Below, piece after piece: positions 1 through 9,526 of a stretch of 64,000 nucleotides of DNA. Each line of letters begins with the position of its first letter. Within the stretch, counting starts at the first letter, position 1. Source of the DNA: Kitasatospora griseola. Its GTDB lineage: Bacteria; Actinomycetota; Actinomycetes; Streptomycetales; Streptomycetaceae. Location: assembly GCF_014648555.1 (NCBI RefSeq), contig NZ_BMRI01000002.1, forward strand, positions 303,146-367,145, written 5' to 3'. The notes beneath the pieces are model-generated. The model saw nothing but the letters and a program-made list of their open reading frames with translations, did not search any database and was not told the origin of the DNA. The translations under genes and the position numbers were made by a program.

Positions 1-412
1 CGGCGGGCACCTCGGGCGGCCGGGAGGCCCGCATGGTCAGCGTCATGCGCTCCTCGACCGGGGCGTGGCCGGCGTGGACGGTGTCGAGGGCGGTGGCGAG
101 GTCGCAGGCCGGCACCTCGGTGAGGAAGCCGACCCGGCCGAGGTCGACGCCGAGCACGGCGGCGCCGGTCTTCACGGCGATCCGGGCGCCGCGCAGGAAG
201 GTCCCGTCCCCGCCCAGGGTGACCACCAGGTCCGGCTCGCCGGCGGCCTGGGCCTCCTCGCGTCCGGAGTGACGCCGGTGGTCCCGCGACCACACGTCGA
301 TCTCGGTGCAGGGGACGCCGTGCGCCGCGCACCACCCGAGCACGACTCCCGCCGCCTCCCGGGCCGCGGCCCGACCCCGGTGGACCACCAGTCCGACGCG
401 CTGCACGGCCAT
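1..412 (-). CDS. nadK: NAD kinase, N-terminal part (cut by window start)
   Basis: ATP-NAD kinase phosphorylates NAD to NADP in the cytoplasm. About 137 residues are visible. They begin MAVQRVGLVVHRGR, the first beta-strand typical of the family, and contain the nucleotide-binding motif TLGGDGTFLRGAR at about residues 71-83, with the GGDG signature intact. The stretch LGVDLGRVGFLTEV that follows is also diagnostic. The ATG at 410-412 is the natural start. The family is usually about 290-310 residues, so the C-terminal half lies outside the window. It is divergent from the phosphate transporter gene, with about 210 bp between them that must hold both promoters. No sign of damage is visible in this part. 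Confidence 0.93.
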   Translation of the reverse strand, partial: MAVQRVGLVVHRGRAAAREAAGVVLGWCAAHGVPCTEIDVWSRDHRRHSGREEAQAAGEPDLVVTLGGDGTFLRGARIAVKTGAAVLGVDLGRVGFLTEVPACDLATALDTVHAGHAPVEERMTLTMRASRPPEVPA

Positions 413-625
413 GCTGGACCTCGTCCCGTTGCCCCGTCCCACCGACCCGGCCGGCCCGGCTGCCGGGGGTCGTGAACTGTCACCCCGTCAATCCTGGGAT
501 CCCGGCGCGCGATCGGGCCGCCGACATGCCGCACGCGCCGGCCCGGTCCGCGGGTCGGCCGCACCGGCGCGCCGGGCCGTCCCGGGACCGGGGCCGGAGC
601 GTGCCCGCGAGGTAGGTTCGGTCCC

Positions 626-1783
626 GTGACCGGCAACGACGCGGTCCTGGCGTTGATGGTGGCGACGGCGCTGGGCTTCGACTTCACCAACGGCTTTCAC
701 GACACCGGCAACGCGATGGCGACCTCGATCGTCACCGGGGCGCTCCCGCCCCGGGTCGCGGTCGCCGTCTCGGCGGTGCTGAACCTGGTCGGGGCGTTCC
801 TGTCGACCGCGGTGGCCGCGACCATCGCCAACGGGCTGGTCGCCACCGGGGAGGTGACCCTGACGGTGGTCTGCGCCGGCCTGACCGGCAGCATCCTGTG
901 GAACCTCGCCACCTGGTACCTCGGCATCCCGTCCAGCTCCTCGCACGCGCTGATCGGCGGGGTGATCGGCGCGACGGTGGCGGCGGCCGGCTTCTCGGCC
1001 GTCAAGTGGCAGGGCCTGGTCTCCAAGGTGATCGTGCCCGCGGCGCTGTCGCCGTTCATCGCCGGCGCGGTCGCCGCGGCCGGCACCGTCCTGGTCTACC
1101 GCTTCACCCGCGGCGTCCCCGAGGGCCCGCGCGGGCGCGGGTTCCGGTACGGGCAGGTCGGTTCGGCGTCGATGGTCTCGCTCGCCCACGGCACCAACGA
1201 CGCGCAGAAGACCATGGGCGTCATCACGCTGGCCCTGATCGCGAACGGCACCCTGCCCGCCGGGTCGAAGGCCCCGGACTGGGTGATCCTCTCCTGCGCG
1301 CTGGCGATCGCGCTCGGCACCTGGATCGGCGGCTGGCGGGTGATCCGCGCCCTGGGCAAGGGCCTGGTGGAGATCGAACCCCCGCAGGGGATGGCCGCCG
1401 AATCGGCCTCGGCCGCCGTGATCCTCAGCTCCACCGACTTCGGCTACTCGCTCTCCACCACGCACGTGGCCACCGGATCGATCCTCGGCTCCGGCCTCGG
1501 CCGCAGCGGAGCCCGGGTGCGCTGGCAGCTCGCCCGCCGGATGGTGGCGGCCTGGTTGCTGACCCTGCCGGCCGCCGCCCTGGTCGGCGCGGTGGCCTAC
1601 TGGGTCGCGAACGGCATCGGCGGGACGGCCGGCGTGGTGGTGATCTTCGTGGCGCTGGTCCTGGCGTCGGTGACCCTCTTCGTCGCGTCCCGCTACCCGG
1701 CCGTGACCCCGGAGAACGTCAACGCCGCGTGGACGGGCACGGTGGCGCCCGAGCCCACCAGGACCGACGAGGTCAGCCGGTGA
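626..1783 (+). CDS. pit: PiT-family inorganic phosphate transporter
   Basis: Low-affinity phosphate permease of the PiT/PHO-4 family (385 residues), which imports metal-phosphate driven by protons. The two inverted signature repeats are visible: GFDFTNGFHDTGNAMATSI near residues 17-35 and SLAHGTNDAQKTMGVI near residues 188-203. A third stretch, STDFGYSLSTTHVATGSILG, carries the second ST/THV motif near 270-290. Hydrophobic segments fill the remainder, as expected for a multi-pass membrane protein. The start is the GTG at 626, just after a GC-rich leader. The stop overlaps the following small gene by 4 bp (GTGA), so the two should be co-translated. Length is normal for actinobacterial Pit proteins. 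Confidence 0.95.
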   Translation: MTGNDAVLALMVATALGFDFTNGFHDTGNAMATSIVTGALPPRVAVAVSAVLNLVGAFLSTAVAATIANGLVATGEVTLTVVCAGLTGSILWNLATWYLGIPSSSSHALIGGVIGATVAAAGFSAVKWQGLVSKVIVPAALSPFIAGAVAAAGTVLVYRFTRGVPEGPRGRGFRYGQVGSASMVSLAHGTNDAQKTMGVITLALIANGTLPAGSKAPDWVILSCALAIALGTWIGGWRVIRALGKGLVEIEPPQGMAAESASAAVILSSTDFGYSLSTTHVATGSILGSGLGRSGARVRWQLARRMVAAWLLTLPAAALVGAVAYWVANGIGGTAGVVVIFVALVLASVTLFVASRYPAVTPENVNAAWTGTVAPEPTRTDEVSR

Positions 1784-2025
1784 ACTCCTGGATCAACCTG
1801 GACGCGATCTGGCGGATCGTCGTGGTCGGCCTGCTCACCGGCGCCGGCCTGCCCGCCCTGTTCGCCCTCGGCCTGCGCCTGCTCAACCCGGCGCCCCTCC
1901 CCGGCCGGCCGGCCACCGACCGCCCCACCGCCGGACCGCTCGGCCGCACCCTGGCCGGGCTGATCTTCGCCGTGGTGCTCGCCGCGATCGGCTGGGGCGT
2001 CTCCGTCATCGTCAACCACCGGTGA
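1780..2025 (+). CDS. small two-helix membrane protein downstream of pit
   Basis: An 81-residue protein starting MNSWINLDAIWRI, with a GTG start that overlaps the pit stop codon (GTGA). It has one hydrophobic segment at about residues 10-32 (IVVVGLLTGAGLPALFALGL) and a second at about 57-78 (LAGLIFAVVLAAIGWGVSVI), joined by a Pro-rich polar linker. Small proteins of this kind commonly follow pit in Streptomyces, so a role as an accessory membrane subunit or stabiliser of the transporter is reasonable. That role is inferred only from the translational coupling. I recognise no catalytic motif. Confidence 0.8.
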   Translation: MNSWINLDAIWRIVVVGLLTGAGLPALFALGLRLLNPAPLPGRPATDRPTAGPLGRTLAGLIFAVVLAAIGWGVSVIVNHR

Positions 2026-2183
2026 CGAACCTGCCGGGGCCCGGGACGCTGCGCCACGTTGCGGACGGCCCGCGGTAGCGGTGTCGTACAGGTGTACCGA
2101 GATCCGCCCCTGCTCTCCGCGACCGCCCGGTCCGTCCGGCTCACCGCGGGCCCGCCGGTCCGGAACGAAGGGAACGAACCCCC

Positions 2184-3224
2184 ATGGCCACCGTCACCGC
2201 CTACGCCGCACCCGCCGCCAACGCCCCGTTGGAACGCACGCTCGTCGAGCGCCGCCCGGTCGGCGAGCACGACGTGCTGATCGACATCGCCTTCGTCGGC
2301 ATCTGCCACACCGACATCCACCAGGTCCGCGAGGGCTGGGGCGCCGCCTCCTTCCCCATGGTCCCCGGACACGAGATCACCGGGATCGTCGCCGAAGTCG
2401 GCCCCGGGGTGAGCACCTTCGAGGTCGGCAACCGGGTCGGCGTCGGCTGCATGGTCGACTCCTGCCGGGTGTGCGAGAACTGCCGGGCCGGACTGGAGCA
2501 GTACTGCGCCGACGGCCCGGTGTGGACGTACAACGCCGTCGGCAAGGACGGCGGGCTCACCTACGGCGGCTACGCGCAGACGATCGTCGTCGACGAGAAC
2601 TACGTCGTCCGCCTCCCCGACGCCCTCGCGCTCGACACCGCCGCCCCGCTGCTCTGCGCCGGCATCACCACCTACTCGCCGCTGCGCCACTGGAACGCCG
2701 GCCCGGGCCGGAAGGTCGCCGTCGTCGGCCTCGGCGGCCTCGGCCACCTGGCCGTGAAGCTCGCGCACGCGCTCGGCGCCGAGGTCACCGTGCTGTCGCA
2801 GTCCCTGCGCAAGAAGGACGACGGCCTGCGGCTCGGCGCCGACCACTACCTGGCCACCGCCGACCCGGCCACCTTCGAGGAGCTCCGGGGCAGCTTCGAC
2901 CTGATCCTCAACACCGTCTCCGCGCCGCTCGACTACCCCGCCTTCTTCTCCCTGCTGCGCACCGACGGCACGATGGTCAACCTCGGCCTCCCCGAGGAGC
3001 CGCTGCCCGTCGACCTCCGCGCGCTGAGCGGCAACCGGCGCAGCATGAGCAGCTCCGGCATCGGCGGCATCGCCGAGACCCAGGAGATGCTGGACTTCTG
3101 CGCCGAGCACGACGTGGCCGCCGAGATCGAGACGATCCGCGCCGACCAGCTCAACGAGGCGTACGCCCGGGTGCTCGCGGGCGACGTCCGCTACCGCTTC
3201 GTCGTCGACGCCGCGACCCTCTGA
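2184..3224 (+). CDS. zinc-dependent alcohol dehydrogenase (cinnamyl-alcohol / YahK type)
   Basis: A medium-chain dehydrogenase/reductase of 346 residues that interconverts alcohols and aldehydes, probably with NADP(H). Catalytic zinc ligands are visible: GICHTDIH (Cys and its following His-Thr-Asp) near residues 38-45 and PGHEITG near 60-66, with the second Cys at LLCAGITTY near 159. Structural zinc ligands form the cluster [17 protein letters not shown] at about 92-108. The Rossmann motif is [13 protein letters not shown] near 176-188. A clear aGGaACGAA-type ribosome site precedes the ATG. It stands alone between the pit unit and the roadblock cluster, so its physiological substrate cannot be read from context. 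Leader 2026-2183 must hold its promoter. Confidence 0.93.
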   Translation: MATVTAYAAPAANAPLERTLVERRPVGEHDVLIDIAFVGICHTDIHQVREGWGAASFPMVPGHEITGIVAEVGPGVSTFEVGNRVGVGCMVDSCRVCENCRAGLEQYCADGPVWTYNAVGKDGGLTYGGYAQTIVVDENYVVRLPDALALDTAAPLLCAGITTYSPLRHWNAGPGRKVAVVGLGGLGHLAVKLAHALGAEVTVLSQSLRKKDDGLRLGADHYLATADPATFEELRGSFDLILNTVSAPLDYPAFFSLLRTDGTMVNLGLPEEPLPVDLRALSGNRRSMSSSGIGGIAETQEMLDFCAEHDVAAEIETIRADQLNEAYARVLAGDVRYRFVVDAATL

Positions 3225-3458
3225 CATCCCGGCCGGAGGGCCCGCGCGGACGGCGGGGATCCCGGCGCCGAACCACTCGGACGGATGGTCCGCGCCCCGG
3301 CCCATTCGACCGAAAGGCCCGGAGGCGAATATGACGTACAGTCATCGAAACGTCACGCGGCCCGGTTGTTCACCGTGCGGCCGAGGTGTTCGCCACCGGA
3401 ATTCCGTAGCACGACCTTTCGGTCGTCGAATCGTCGTGCCCGGCCCCCATTGTTCGGG

Positions 3459-3827
3459 CTACCGAATGGCCAGGGCGGACTCGATCCGCTTGAGGCTGTG
3501 CCGGGCCAGGGCCAGGTTGGCACGCGACCGGTCGAGCGCGACGTAGAGGAAGAGCGAGCCCTGACTGTCCGCCAGCGGGCGGATCAGGTGGTACTGGGTG
3601 CTGAGGGTGATCAGCACGTCCTCGATGGCATCGTCGATCGACAGCACGGCCAGGGCCCGCATCTTCGCCCGGACGACCTCGGTGTTGGCGGCGGCCGCGA
3701 CCTCCAGGTCGAGCTGCTGGCTCCCGCCGAGAAACCCGAGCGACATTCCGCTCTCGTAGTCGACCAGGGCCGCCCCGAGGGCGCCCTCGATGCCCATCGC
3801 ATCCGCGAGCGCGCTGTCAATGTTCAT
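3459..3827 (-). CDS. roadblock/LC7-domain protein, divergent member
   Basis: A 122-residue protein (MNIDSALADAMGIEG...) with the roadblock/LC7 fold pattern: N-terminal helix, then strands GALGAALVDYESGMSLGF, DVLITLSTQYHLIRPL and GSLFLYVALDRSRANLALA. Bacterial roadblock proteins usually modulate small Ras-like GTPases or polarity systems. No GTPase is adjacent. The ATG at 3825-3827 gives the normal domain length; reading frame extends upstream only into non-conserved sequence. It is transcribed away from a three-gene operon that itself holds two similar proteins, and the segment ending DRSRANLALA resembles DRTRTNLALA in the gene at 3970, suggesting the two arose by duplication. The shared 142-bp divergent promoter region argues for co-regulation. 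Confidence 0.85.
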   Translation of the reverse strand: MNIDSALADAMGIEGALGAALVDYESGMSLGFLGGSQQLDLEVAAAANTEVVRAKMRALAVLSIDDAIEDVLITLSTQYHLIRPLADSQGSLFLYVALDRSRANLALARHSLKRIESALAIR

Positions 3828-3969
3828 GAACTGTCCGTTCTTTGCGTGGCTTCCGGGCAGGACTCCCGGATGCAGGGGGACAAAGTAGCAACAGGAACCC
3901 GCTCTGGTCACCGCACGGAATTGGCGAATAAAGTACGCTGCACAGGAGTTGGGGAACGAGGGGGTATTG

Positions 3970-4329
3970 GTGCGCGCGCTCGAAAGGTCGCTCTCCGCCG
4001 TACTCGACTCCCCCGGAGTGATCGGCGCCGTCGTCGCCGACGCCGTGTCGGGCCTCGGCCACGCCTCCGTCGGCGAGCACCGACTGCTCGGCACCGCGGC
4101 CGAACTCGCCGAACTGGTGGGCCTGGTCGACGACGGGCTGCGCGCGGCGGGGGCGGAGGGCGAGGTGGAGAGCCTGGTGGTCAGCACCAGCCGCCACCAT
4201 CAGGTCGTTCAGCTGATCGCCCGGCAGGGCGACCCGCTGCTGCTGGCCACCGTCCTGGACCGGACGCGGACCAACCTGGCGCTGGCCGTCCGTCAGACCG
4301 CCGATCAGGCAAGGGAACTGCTGGCATGA
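3970..4329 (+). CDS. roadblock/LC7-like protein, first gene of operon
   Basis: About 119 residues (MRALERSLSAVLDSPGVIGAVV...). The alternation of helices and strands and the C-terminal ATVLDRTRTNLALAVRQTADQ match a roadblock/LC7 domain and closely resemble the divergent gene at 3459-3827. I chose the GTG at 3970 because a purine-rich GAGGGGG sits about 5 bases upstream; a TTG at 3949 would add seven residues and cannot be excluded. The stop overlaps the next start (ATGA at 4326-4329), so it is translationally coupled to the DUF4388-like gene. Probable role: partner subunit in a signalling complex; no enzyme motif is present. Confidence 0.75.
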   Translation: MRALERSLSAVLDSPGVIGAVVADAVSGLGHASVGEHRLLGTAAELAELVGLVDDGLRAAGAEGEVESLVVSTSRHHQVVQLIARQGDPLLLATVLDRTRTNLALAVRQTADQARELLA

Positions 4330-5270
4330 CGGGCGAGCCAGGCCTCGACACCCCGTCCGCTCCGCCCGCCGCGCACAGCGTGCCGGACCTGCTGCTGACG
4401 CTGCGCCAGGCCCGCTTCACCGGTTCGGTGCTGGTCTCCGGCACGCCCGGCGGCACGATCCGGCTGGAACAGGGGCTGGTCACGGCGGTCGAGACCCCGG
4501 GGGCGCCCGCCGTCGAGACCCTGCTGCTCAAGTCCGGCCGGATCGGCGAGGCCCAGTGGGCCGCCGCCGAGGCCGCCGCGGGCTCGGCCTCGCCGGGCGG
4601 CCGGCCGGCCGACCTCGGCGCGGTGCTGGTGGCCCAGGGAGCGATCGGCGCGGCCGAGCTCGAAACCGTCTGCGCGGCCGCCGTCTTCGACGGCGCGTTC
4701 GCGCTGGCGCTGGGCCGGCCCGGCAGTTGGCAGGCCGCCGAGGCGGACCTGCCCGCCAGGATCGCGCTGCGCCCCGGCGTCGAGCCCGGGCGGCTGTCCG
4801 AGGAGACCGCCCGCCGGGTGTCGCTGCTGACCCGCCTCGGGAGCCCGCCGCGCGAACTGGCCGCCGTCCGGATCCGCCCGTCGGCGCAGGCCGGGACGGC
4901 CGTGGCCCGCACGTCGGCGCGCCACCGGGACATCCTCGTCGCCGCCACCGGCCGGCGCACCGCCCGCGACCTCGCCTTCGCCCTCGGGCGCGGGGTGTTC
5001 GCGGTGATGCTCGACCTCGTCCGGATGGACGCCGGACACCTGCTCCACCGGGAGCCCGCGACCGCCGCTCCCGGCGTACCGAGCGTCGCCCCGCGCACCC
5101 CTCCCAGCGGGCCGCCGCCGATCAGCGACGGGCCCCTGCCCCGCCGGATCCGGGGCGAACAGCCCCTCGGCGCGGCGGCCGCCCGCACCGGGACACCCGC
5201 ACAGGGCGCGCTGTCCGCGCCCGCCGAGCCGACCGCAGCACACGAGAAGAGCGAGAAGAACGCACGATGA
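4326..5270 (+). CDS. DUF4388 (PatA N-terminal)-like signalling protein
   Basis: A 314-residue protein. Residues about 18-75 (VPDLLLTLRQARFTGSVLVS, then GGTIRLEQGLVTAVETP) have the pattern of the DUF4388/PatA-N domain: a short helix followed by a strand pair that carries a gained or lost effector function in gliding and signalling proteins. Residues about 80-230 are helical with no catalytic motif, and the last 80 residues are Pro/Ala-rich and probably disordered. ATGA overlaps join it to roadblock genes on both sides (4326-4329 and 5267-5270), so all three form one translationally coupled operon. The pairing of DUF4388 with roadblock domains is known from polarity and chemosensory scaffolds; its exact job here is unknown. 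Confidence 0.7.
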   Translation: MTGEPGLDTPSAPPAAHSVPDLLLTLRQARFTGSVLVSGTPGGTIRLEQGLVTAVETPGAPAVETLLLKSGRIGEAQWAAAEAAAGSASPGGRPADLGAVLVAQGAIGAAELETVCAAAVFDGAFALALGRPGSWQAAEADLPARIALRPGVEPGRLSEETARRVSLLTRLGSPPRELAAVRIRPSAQAGTAVARTSARHRDILVAATGRRTARDLAFALGRGVFAVMLDLVRMDAGHLLHREPATAAPGVPSVAPRTPPSGPPPISDGPLPRRIRGEQPLGAAAARTGTPAQGALSAPAEPTAAHEKSEKNAR

Positions 5271-5668
5271 GCAGCCAGACCACGCCGACCGCGCTCGAAG
5301 CCGAGCTGAAGTCCCTCCGGGAACGGGTCATGGGCATCGCCGAGAGCGTCGTCGCGACCGCCGACGGCCTCCTGGTGGCCGCCGACACCGCCACCGTCCA
5401 CGCCGAGTCCGCCGCCGCGCTCTCCGCCGCGATGCTCGGCCTCGGCCAACGCACGGCCAACGAGGTCGGCCTGGGCGGCCTGCGCGACGTCGTCACCCGG
5501 TGCAACGGCGGTTACACCGTGGTGCTGGCGATCGGCGACCGGGCCCTGCTGATGATCCTCGGCGACGAGGGCCTGGACATCGCCGCCCTGCACCGCGAGT
5601 CCCCGGCGACGATCCACCGCCTGGCCGAACTCCTCGGCATGACCCCGGCGGACCTGACCACGGCCTGA
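5267..5668 (+). CDS. roadblock/LC7-domain protein, last gene of operon
   Basis: A 133-residue protein starting MSSQTTPTALEAELKSLRER. A predicted N-terminal helix is followed by a standard roadblock/LC7 pattern: GIAESVVATADGLLVAADTA, then GQRTANEVGLGGLRDVVTRC and GGYTVVLAIGDRALLMILGD. This is closer to the Streptomyces conservon CvnB type than its two neighbours. It begins inside the upstream stop codon (ATGA), so it is coupled. No histidine kinase, DUF742 or GTPase gene, which complete a conservon, is next to it. Its 3' third is overlapped on the other strand by the open reading frame of the degenerate SDR. Confidence 0.88.
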   Translation: MSSQTTPTALEAELKSLRERVMGIAESVVATADGLLVAADTATVHAESAAALSAAMLGLGQRTANEVGLGGLRDVVTRCNGGYTVVLAIGDRALLMILGDEGLDIAALHRESPATIHRLAELLGMTPADLTTA

Positions 5669-6419
5669 CCCGACAGCGGCTCCACCGGCCCCGGTGCCGC
5701 GTCCTCGCCCGCTGCCGGGCCGCCGGCCGCTGTTCCACGGCGACTTCGGCGGCACGGCGCTTCGCCGCCGCACGGTTTGAGGTGCCCGGCTCCTCGTGCG
5801 CCCGGGCCAGGGCCTCGGCGGCGGTGGTCGGCGGCCGGACGGCCTGGTCGACGAGCCCGGTGGTGTGGAAGCCGTGCTCGACCAGGACGACCCGCACTCC
5901 GAACGGCGCCGCCTCCACCCGCAGCGCGTGGTGCAGGGCGGCGGACGCCGCCCGGCTGGCGCTGTACCAGCCGAGCAGCGGCAGAACCGCCCGCGCCGAG
6001 GCCGAGGAGATCGTGACGATCCGTCCGCCGCCGGCCCGGCGCATGCCCGGCAGCACCAGGCGGGCGATCCGCGCCTGGGCGAACACGTTGGCCTCCATCA
6101 GCCGGCGCGCCTGCTCCTCGCCGGTGTCCCCCACGGCGCGCGCCGCCGCGACCGCGACCTGGTTCACCACCGCCCAGGGCTCCCCGCCGGTCCACCGCCG
6201 GACGTCCCCCAGCAGCTCCTCGCACGCCCCCGGTTCGGTCACGTCGAGCTCCACCGCCCGGAGCCGCACCCCACCGTCCCGCGCCCGCGCCCGCAGCCGC
6301 TCGGCCCCCGCCCCCGTACGGCTGGTCGCCACCACCTCGAACCCCGCACCGGCCAGCCGCAGGGCCGCCTCCTCGCCAATCCCGTGATCGGCGTCCGTGA
6401 CGACGACGCTCCGTCCCAC
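5493..6419 (-). CDS. degenerate short-chain dehydrogenase, possibly decaying
   Basis: Roughly residues 1-215 follow the SDR fold, but the defining motifs are altered. The cofactor motif TGxxxGIG reads TDADHGIG. The NNAG strand reads NQVA. The catalytic YxxxK reads YSASR, so the Lys is Arg. The Ser strand (IVTISSASARAVLPLLGWYSAS) is kept. After about residue 215 the frame has no stop until 5493, so the predicted tail is Arg/Pro-rich, antisense to the roadblock gene at 5267-5668, and unlike any SDR C-terminus. Starts other than the GTG at 6419 are possible. The likely reading is an SDR-derived gene that has lost catalysis and its native stop. A non-enzymatic SDR-like regulator is a less likely alternative. 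Confidence 0.55.
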   Translation of the reverse strand: MGRSVVVTDADHGIGEEAALRLAGAGFEVVATSRTGAGAERLRARARDGGVRLRAVELDVTEPGACEELLGDVRRWTGGEPWAVVNQVAVAAARAVGDTGEEQARRLMEANVFAQARIARLVLPGMRRAGGGRIVTISSASARAVLPLLGWYSASRAASAALHHALRVEAAPFGVRVVLVEHGFHTTGLVDQAVRPPTTAAEALARAHEEPGTSNRAAAKRRAAEVAVEQRPAARQRARTRHRGRWSRCRVRPWSGPPGSCRGVRPGGGSSPGTRGAGRRCPGPRRRGSSAGPGRRSPAPRCNRRCTG

Positions 6420-6568
6420 GCCTCCACCGCTCGGCCCCACGGTCGACCACCGCCGACCCGAACCGGGGGCAGGCACGTCCGAAGGACACCCGGACGGCCC
6501 GGACGGCCCGGACCGTCCGCCGCGGACGCGCGACCGGGCGACGGCGCGCCGGCTGGCATGATCGACAC

Positions 6569-7252
6569 ATGGTCGAACGAGTGATTGCCGCATGTGACGG
6601 AGCAGCCAAGGGCAACCCCGGGCCGGCGGGCTGGGCGTACGTGGTCGCCGACAGCGCTGCCGTGCCGCAACGCTGGGAGTCCGGGGCGCTCGGGCACAGC
6701 ACCAACAACGTGGGCGAGCTGACGGCCCTTCAGCAGCTGCTGGCCTCCGTCGACCCCGCCGTGCCGCTGGAGGTGCGGCTGGACAGCACCTACACCCGCG
6801 ACGCCGTCACCAAGTGGCTGGCCGGGTGGAAGCGCAACGGCTGGAAGACCGCCGCGGGCAAGCCCGTCGCCAACCAGGAGCTGATCCAGCGCATCGACGC
6901 GCTGCTGACCGGCCGCGACGTCACCTTCGTCTACGTCGCCGCCCACCAGGTCGACGGCGACCCGCTGAACGCCGTCGCCGACAAGGCCGCCAGCGACGCC
7001 GCCCGCACCCAGCAGGGCGCCTCCGGCACCGCCTCCGACCTGCCCGAACCCGACCCGCAGACCAGCACCGCCACCGCGGCCAAGCCCCGCCGACGCCCCA
7101 CCGCCGCCAAGACCGCCACCAAGTCCACCGGCCGCACCCTCGCCGCCCGCTTCCCCGGGACCTGCCCGTGCGGCACCACCTACCCCAAGGGCGCCACCAT
7201 CACCAAGGTCGGCTCCGGCTGGGGCCACCCGGACTGCGCCACCGCCCACTGA
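6569..7252 (+). CDS. rnhA: ribonuclease HI with C-terminal Cys-containing domain
   Basis: A 227-residue protein that should cleave RNA in RNA-DNA hybrids. The four acidic RNase HI residues are recognisable: Asp in ACDGAAKGNPGPAGW (about residue 10), Glu in TNNVGELTAL (about 50), Asp in VRLDSTYTRDAV (about 73) and Asp in NAVADKAASDA (about 137). Residues about 148-195 form an Ala/Pro/Thr/Lys linker. The last 40 residues hold CPCGTTYPKGATI and GHPDC, which could bind zinc or nucleic acid; this tail is additional to the approximately 150-residue bacterial core enzyme. A strong hairpin follows the stop. The gene stands alone. Confidence 0.9.
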   Translation: MVERVIAACDGAAKGNPGPAGWAYVVADSAAVPQRWESGALGHSTNNVGELTALQQLLASVDPAVPLEVRLDSTYTRDAVTKWLAGWKRNGWKTAAGKPVANQELIQRIDALLTGRDVTFVYVAAHQVDGDPLNAVADKAASDAARTQQGASGTASDLPEPDPQTSTATAAKPRRRPTAAKTATKSTGRTLAARFPGTCPCGTTYPKGATITKVGSGWGHPDCATAH

Positions 7253-7263
7253 CACCTCGCCGC

Positions 7264-7305
7264 GGCGGCCACGGAGAACCCTGCTCGGGGCTACCCGTGG
7301 CCGCC
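7264..7305 (+). terminator. hairpin terminator after rnhA
   Basis: An 11-bp perfect inverted repeat, GGCGGCCACGG at 7264-7274 and CCGTGGCCGCC at 7295-7305, separated by 20 bases. It begins 11 bp after the rnhA stop codon. There is no U-tract, which is usual for high-GC actinobacterial terminators. Confidence 0.65.
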
Positions 7306-7516
7306 GGGCCGGTGTATGCGTCGTTGGCGAGCCTGCCGACGGTGCTGGAGGCGAGGCGGCCCTTCGGCGTCTTCACGCGCAGGCGGGTTCCCCGCTCGAT
7401 CGGCTCGGTGTCGACGGGCCGCCTGTGATGGGCGGTTGGAGCGGATTCGGGTCCCGCCGGCGTTCGCGTCGATCCCGGTCCCGGCGACCGGATCGTCGCG
7501 GCCGGTCATCGGTCGG
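7306..7516. other. gap with a possible coding remnant on the minus strand
   Basis: This 211-bp stretch has no complete gene. On the minus strand around 7311-7430 one frame reads RPVDTEPIERGTRLRVK and then TPKGRLASSTVGRLANDAY without stops, with protein-like composition. It has no plausible start and no matching end, so it may be the broken tail of a lost gene. Near 7500-7530 the sequence CATCGGTCGGT is repeated twice in tandem. Confidence 0.3.
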
Positions 7517-7936
7517 TCATCGGTCGGTGATGGTCATGTCGCGGCCGGCCTGGTAGATCTTGGCGTGGCCCGAGGCCCTGGCGTTCAGCGTGACGCCCGG
7601 AGTGGGCGCGTCGTCGGCGGGGAGGGCTGCGCGGAGCTCGTCCACCAGCTGTCGCAGTTCCGGTGCGGCGTTCACGTCCCGTCGGAGGAGGCGGGCCAGT
7701 CGGCGCTCCCACTCGTTCTGCAGGCCCGCGACGGCGCTCTCGTCGCCGGCTTCCCGGGCGGCCGTCAACTCGTCGCGGGAGTCGTCGAGTTCCTCGCCGA
7801 TCGACTCGCCCTGACCGGGGTGGAAGCGCCGCCACAGCGCGATCAGCCCGCTCCGGGCCAGCGCCCACCCCTCGGTGACCATGACCCTGGTGACCACCGG
7901 CGCGGCCGCCTGGGCCAGCTGTTCGAGCTCGTCCAC
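7517..7936 (-). CDS. hypothetical protein ending in an AKIYQAGRDM motif
   Basis: A 139-residue cytoplasmic protein, acidic and helical, with no signal or membrane segment. The body (residues about 1-105) is a run of charged helices (SIGEELDDSRDELTAAREAG, then RRLARLLRRDVNAAPELRQL). The C-terminus ends SGHAKIYQAGRDMTITDR. A terminal 'QAGRD' strand of this kind occurs on many small Streptomyces proteins that sit next to NACHT/WD or caspase-like modules; I recall this only as a recurring pattern and no such partner is here. The start is a GTG at 7936 after a very strong GGGGGAGGGG ribosome site. Function unknown. Confidence 0.75.
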   Translation of the reverse strand: MDELEQLAQAAAPVVTRVMVTEGWALARSGLIALWRRFHPGQGESIGEELDDSRDELTAAREAGDESAVAGLQNEWERRLARLLRRDVNAAPELRQLVDELRAALPADDAPTPGVTLNARASGHAKIYQAGRDMTITDR

Positions 7937-8239
7937 CGAATTCCCCTCCCCCGAACGACTTCCCGTGCGCCAGCGTAGGGCAGAACGGCCTCCGACGGCT
8001 GCCGGTCCGGAGAAGCAACTCGCGCCCGCCCCTTGGGACTTGTCGCGAGGACGAGCCGCTCGACGAGGACCGGGCGGCGGACGCGACCGGTCCTCGGGAC
8101 CTGCCCGGTGTGAGGACGGCTACCGTTGGCGCACAGCACGGCCGGGCAGGCGGGCGCTTCGACCTGAACGACCCGACCGCCGGTGCGTTCCTGATCGAGC
8201 AGGACCGGCGCCGGTACGCCGGTCCCGGTGGCCGGGCCG
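7937..8239. other. intergenic region, promoter side of the 7517-7936 gene
   Basis: About 300 bp between the start of the hypothetical gene and the stop of the lytic transglycosylase, both on the minus strand. It holds the ribosome site and presumably the promoter of the hypothetical gene. Long open frames here are GC-driven and lack protein-like composition. I see no RNA gene or repeat. Confidence 0.5.

Positions 8240-9526
<1,287 letters not shown>

Noticed and set aside
1773-3305. A 510-residue minus-strand frame across pit's end and the alcohol dehydrogenase.
   Set aside because: It is the antisense shadow of the dehydrogenase, with repetitive Gly/Val/Ala/Asp content and no family match. 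The sense gene has full zinc and Rossmann motifs.
3331-3345. ATGAC-GTACA-GTCAT inverted repeat as an operator.
   Set aside because: It lies between convergent gene ends, with no start codon nearby to regulate, and the 5-bp arms are short enough to arise by chance.
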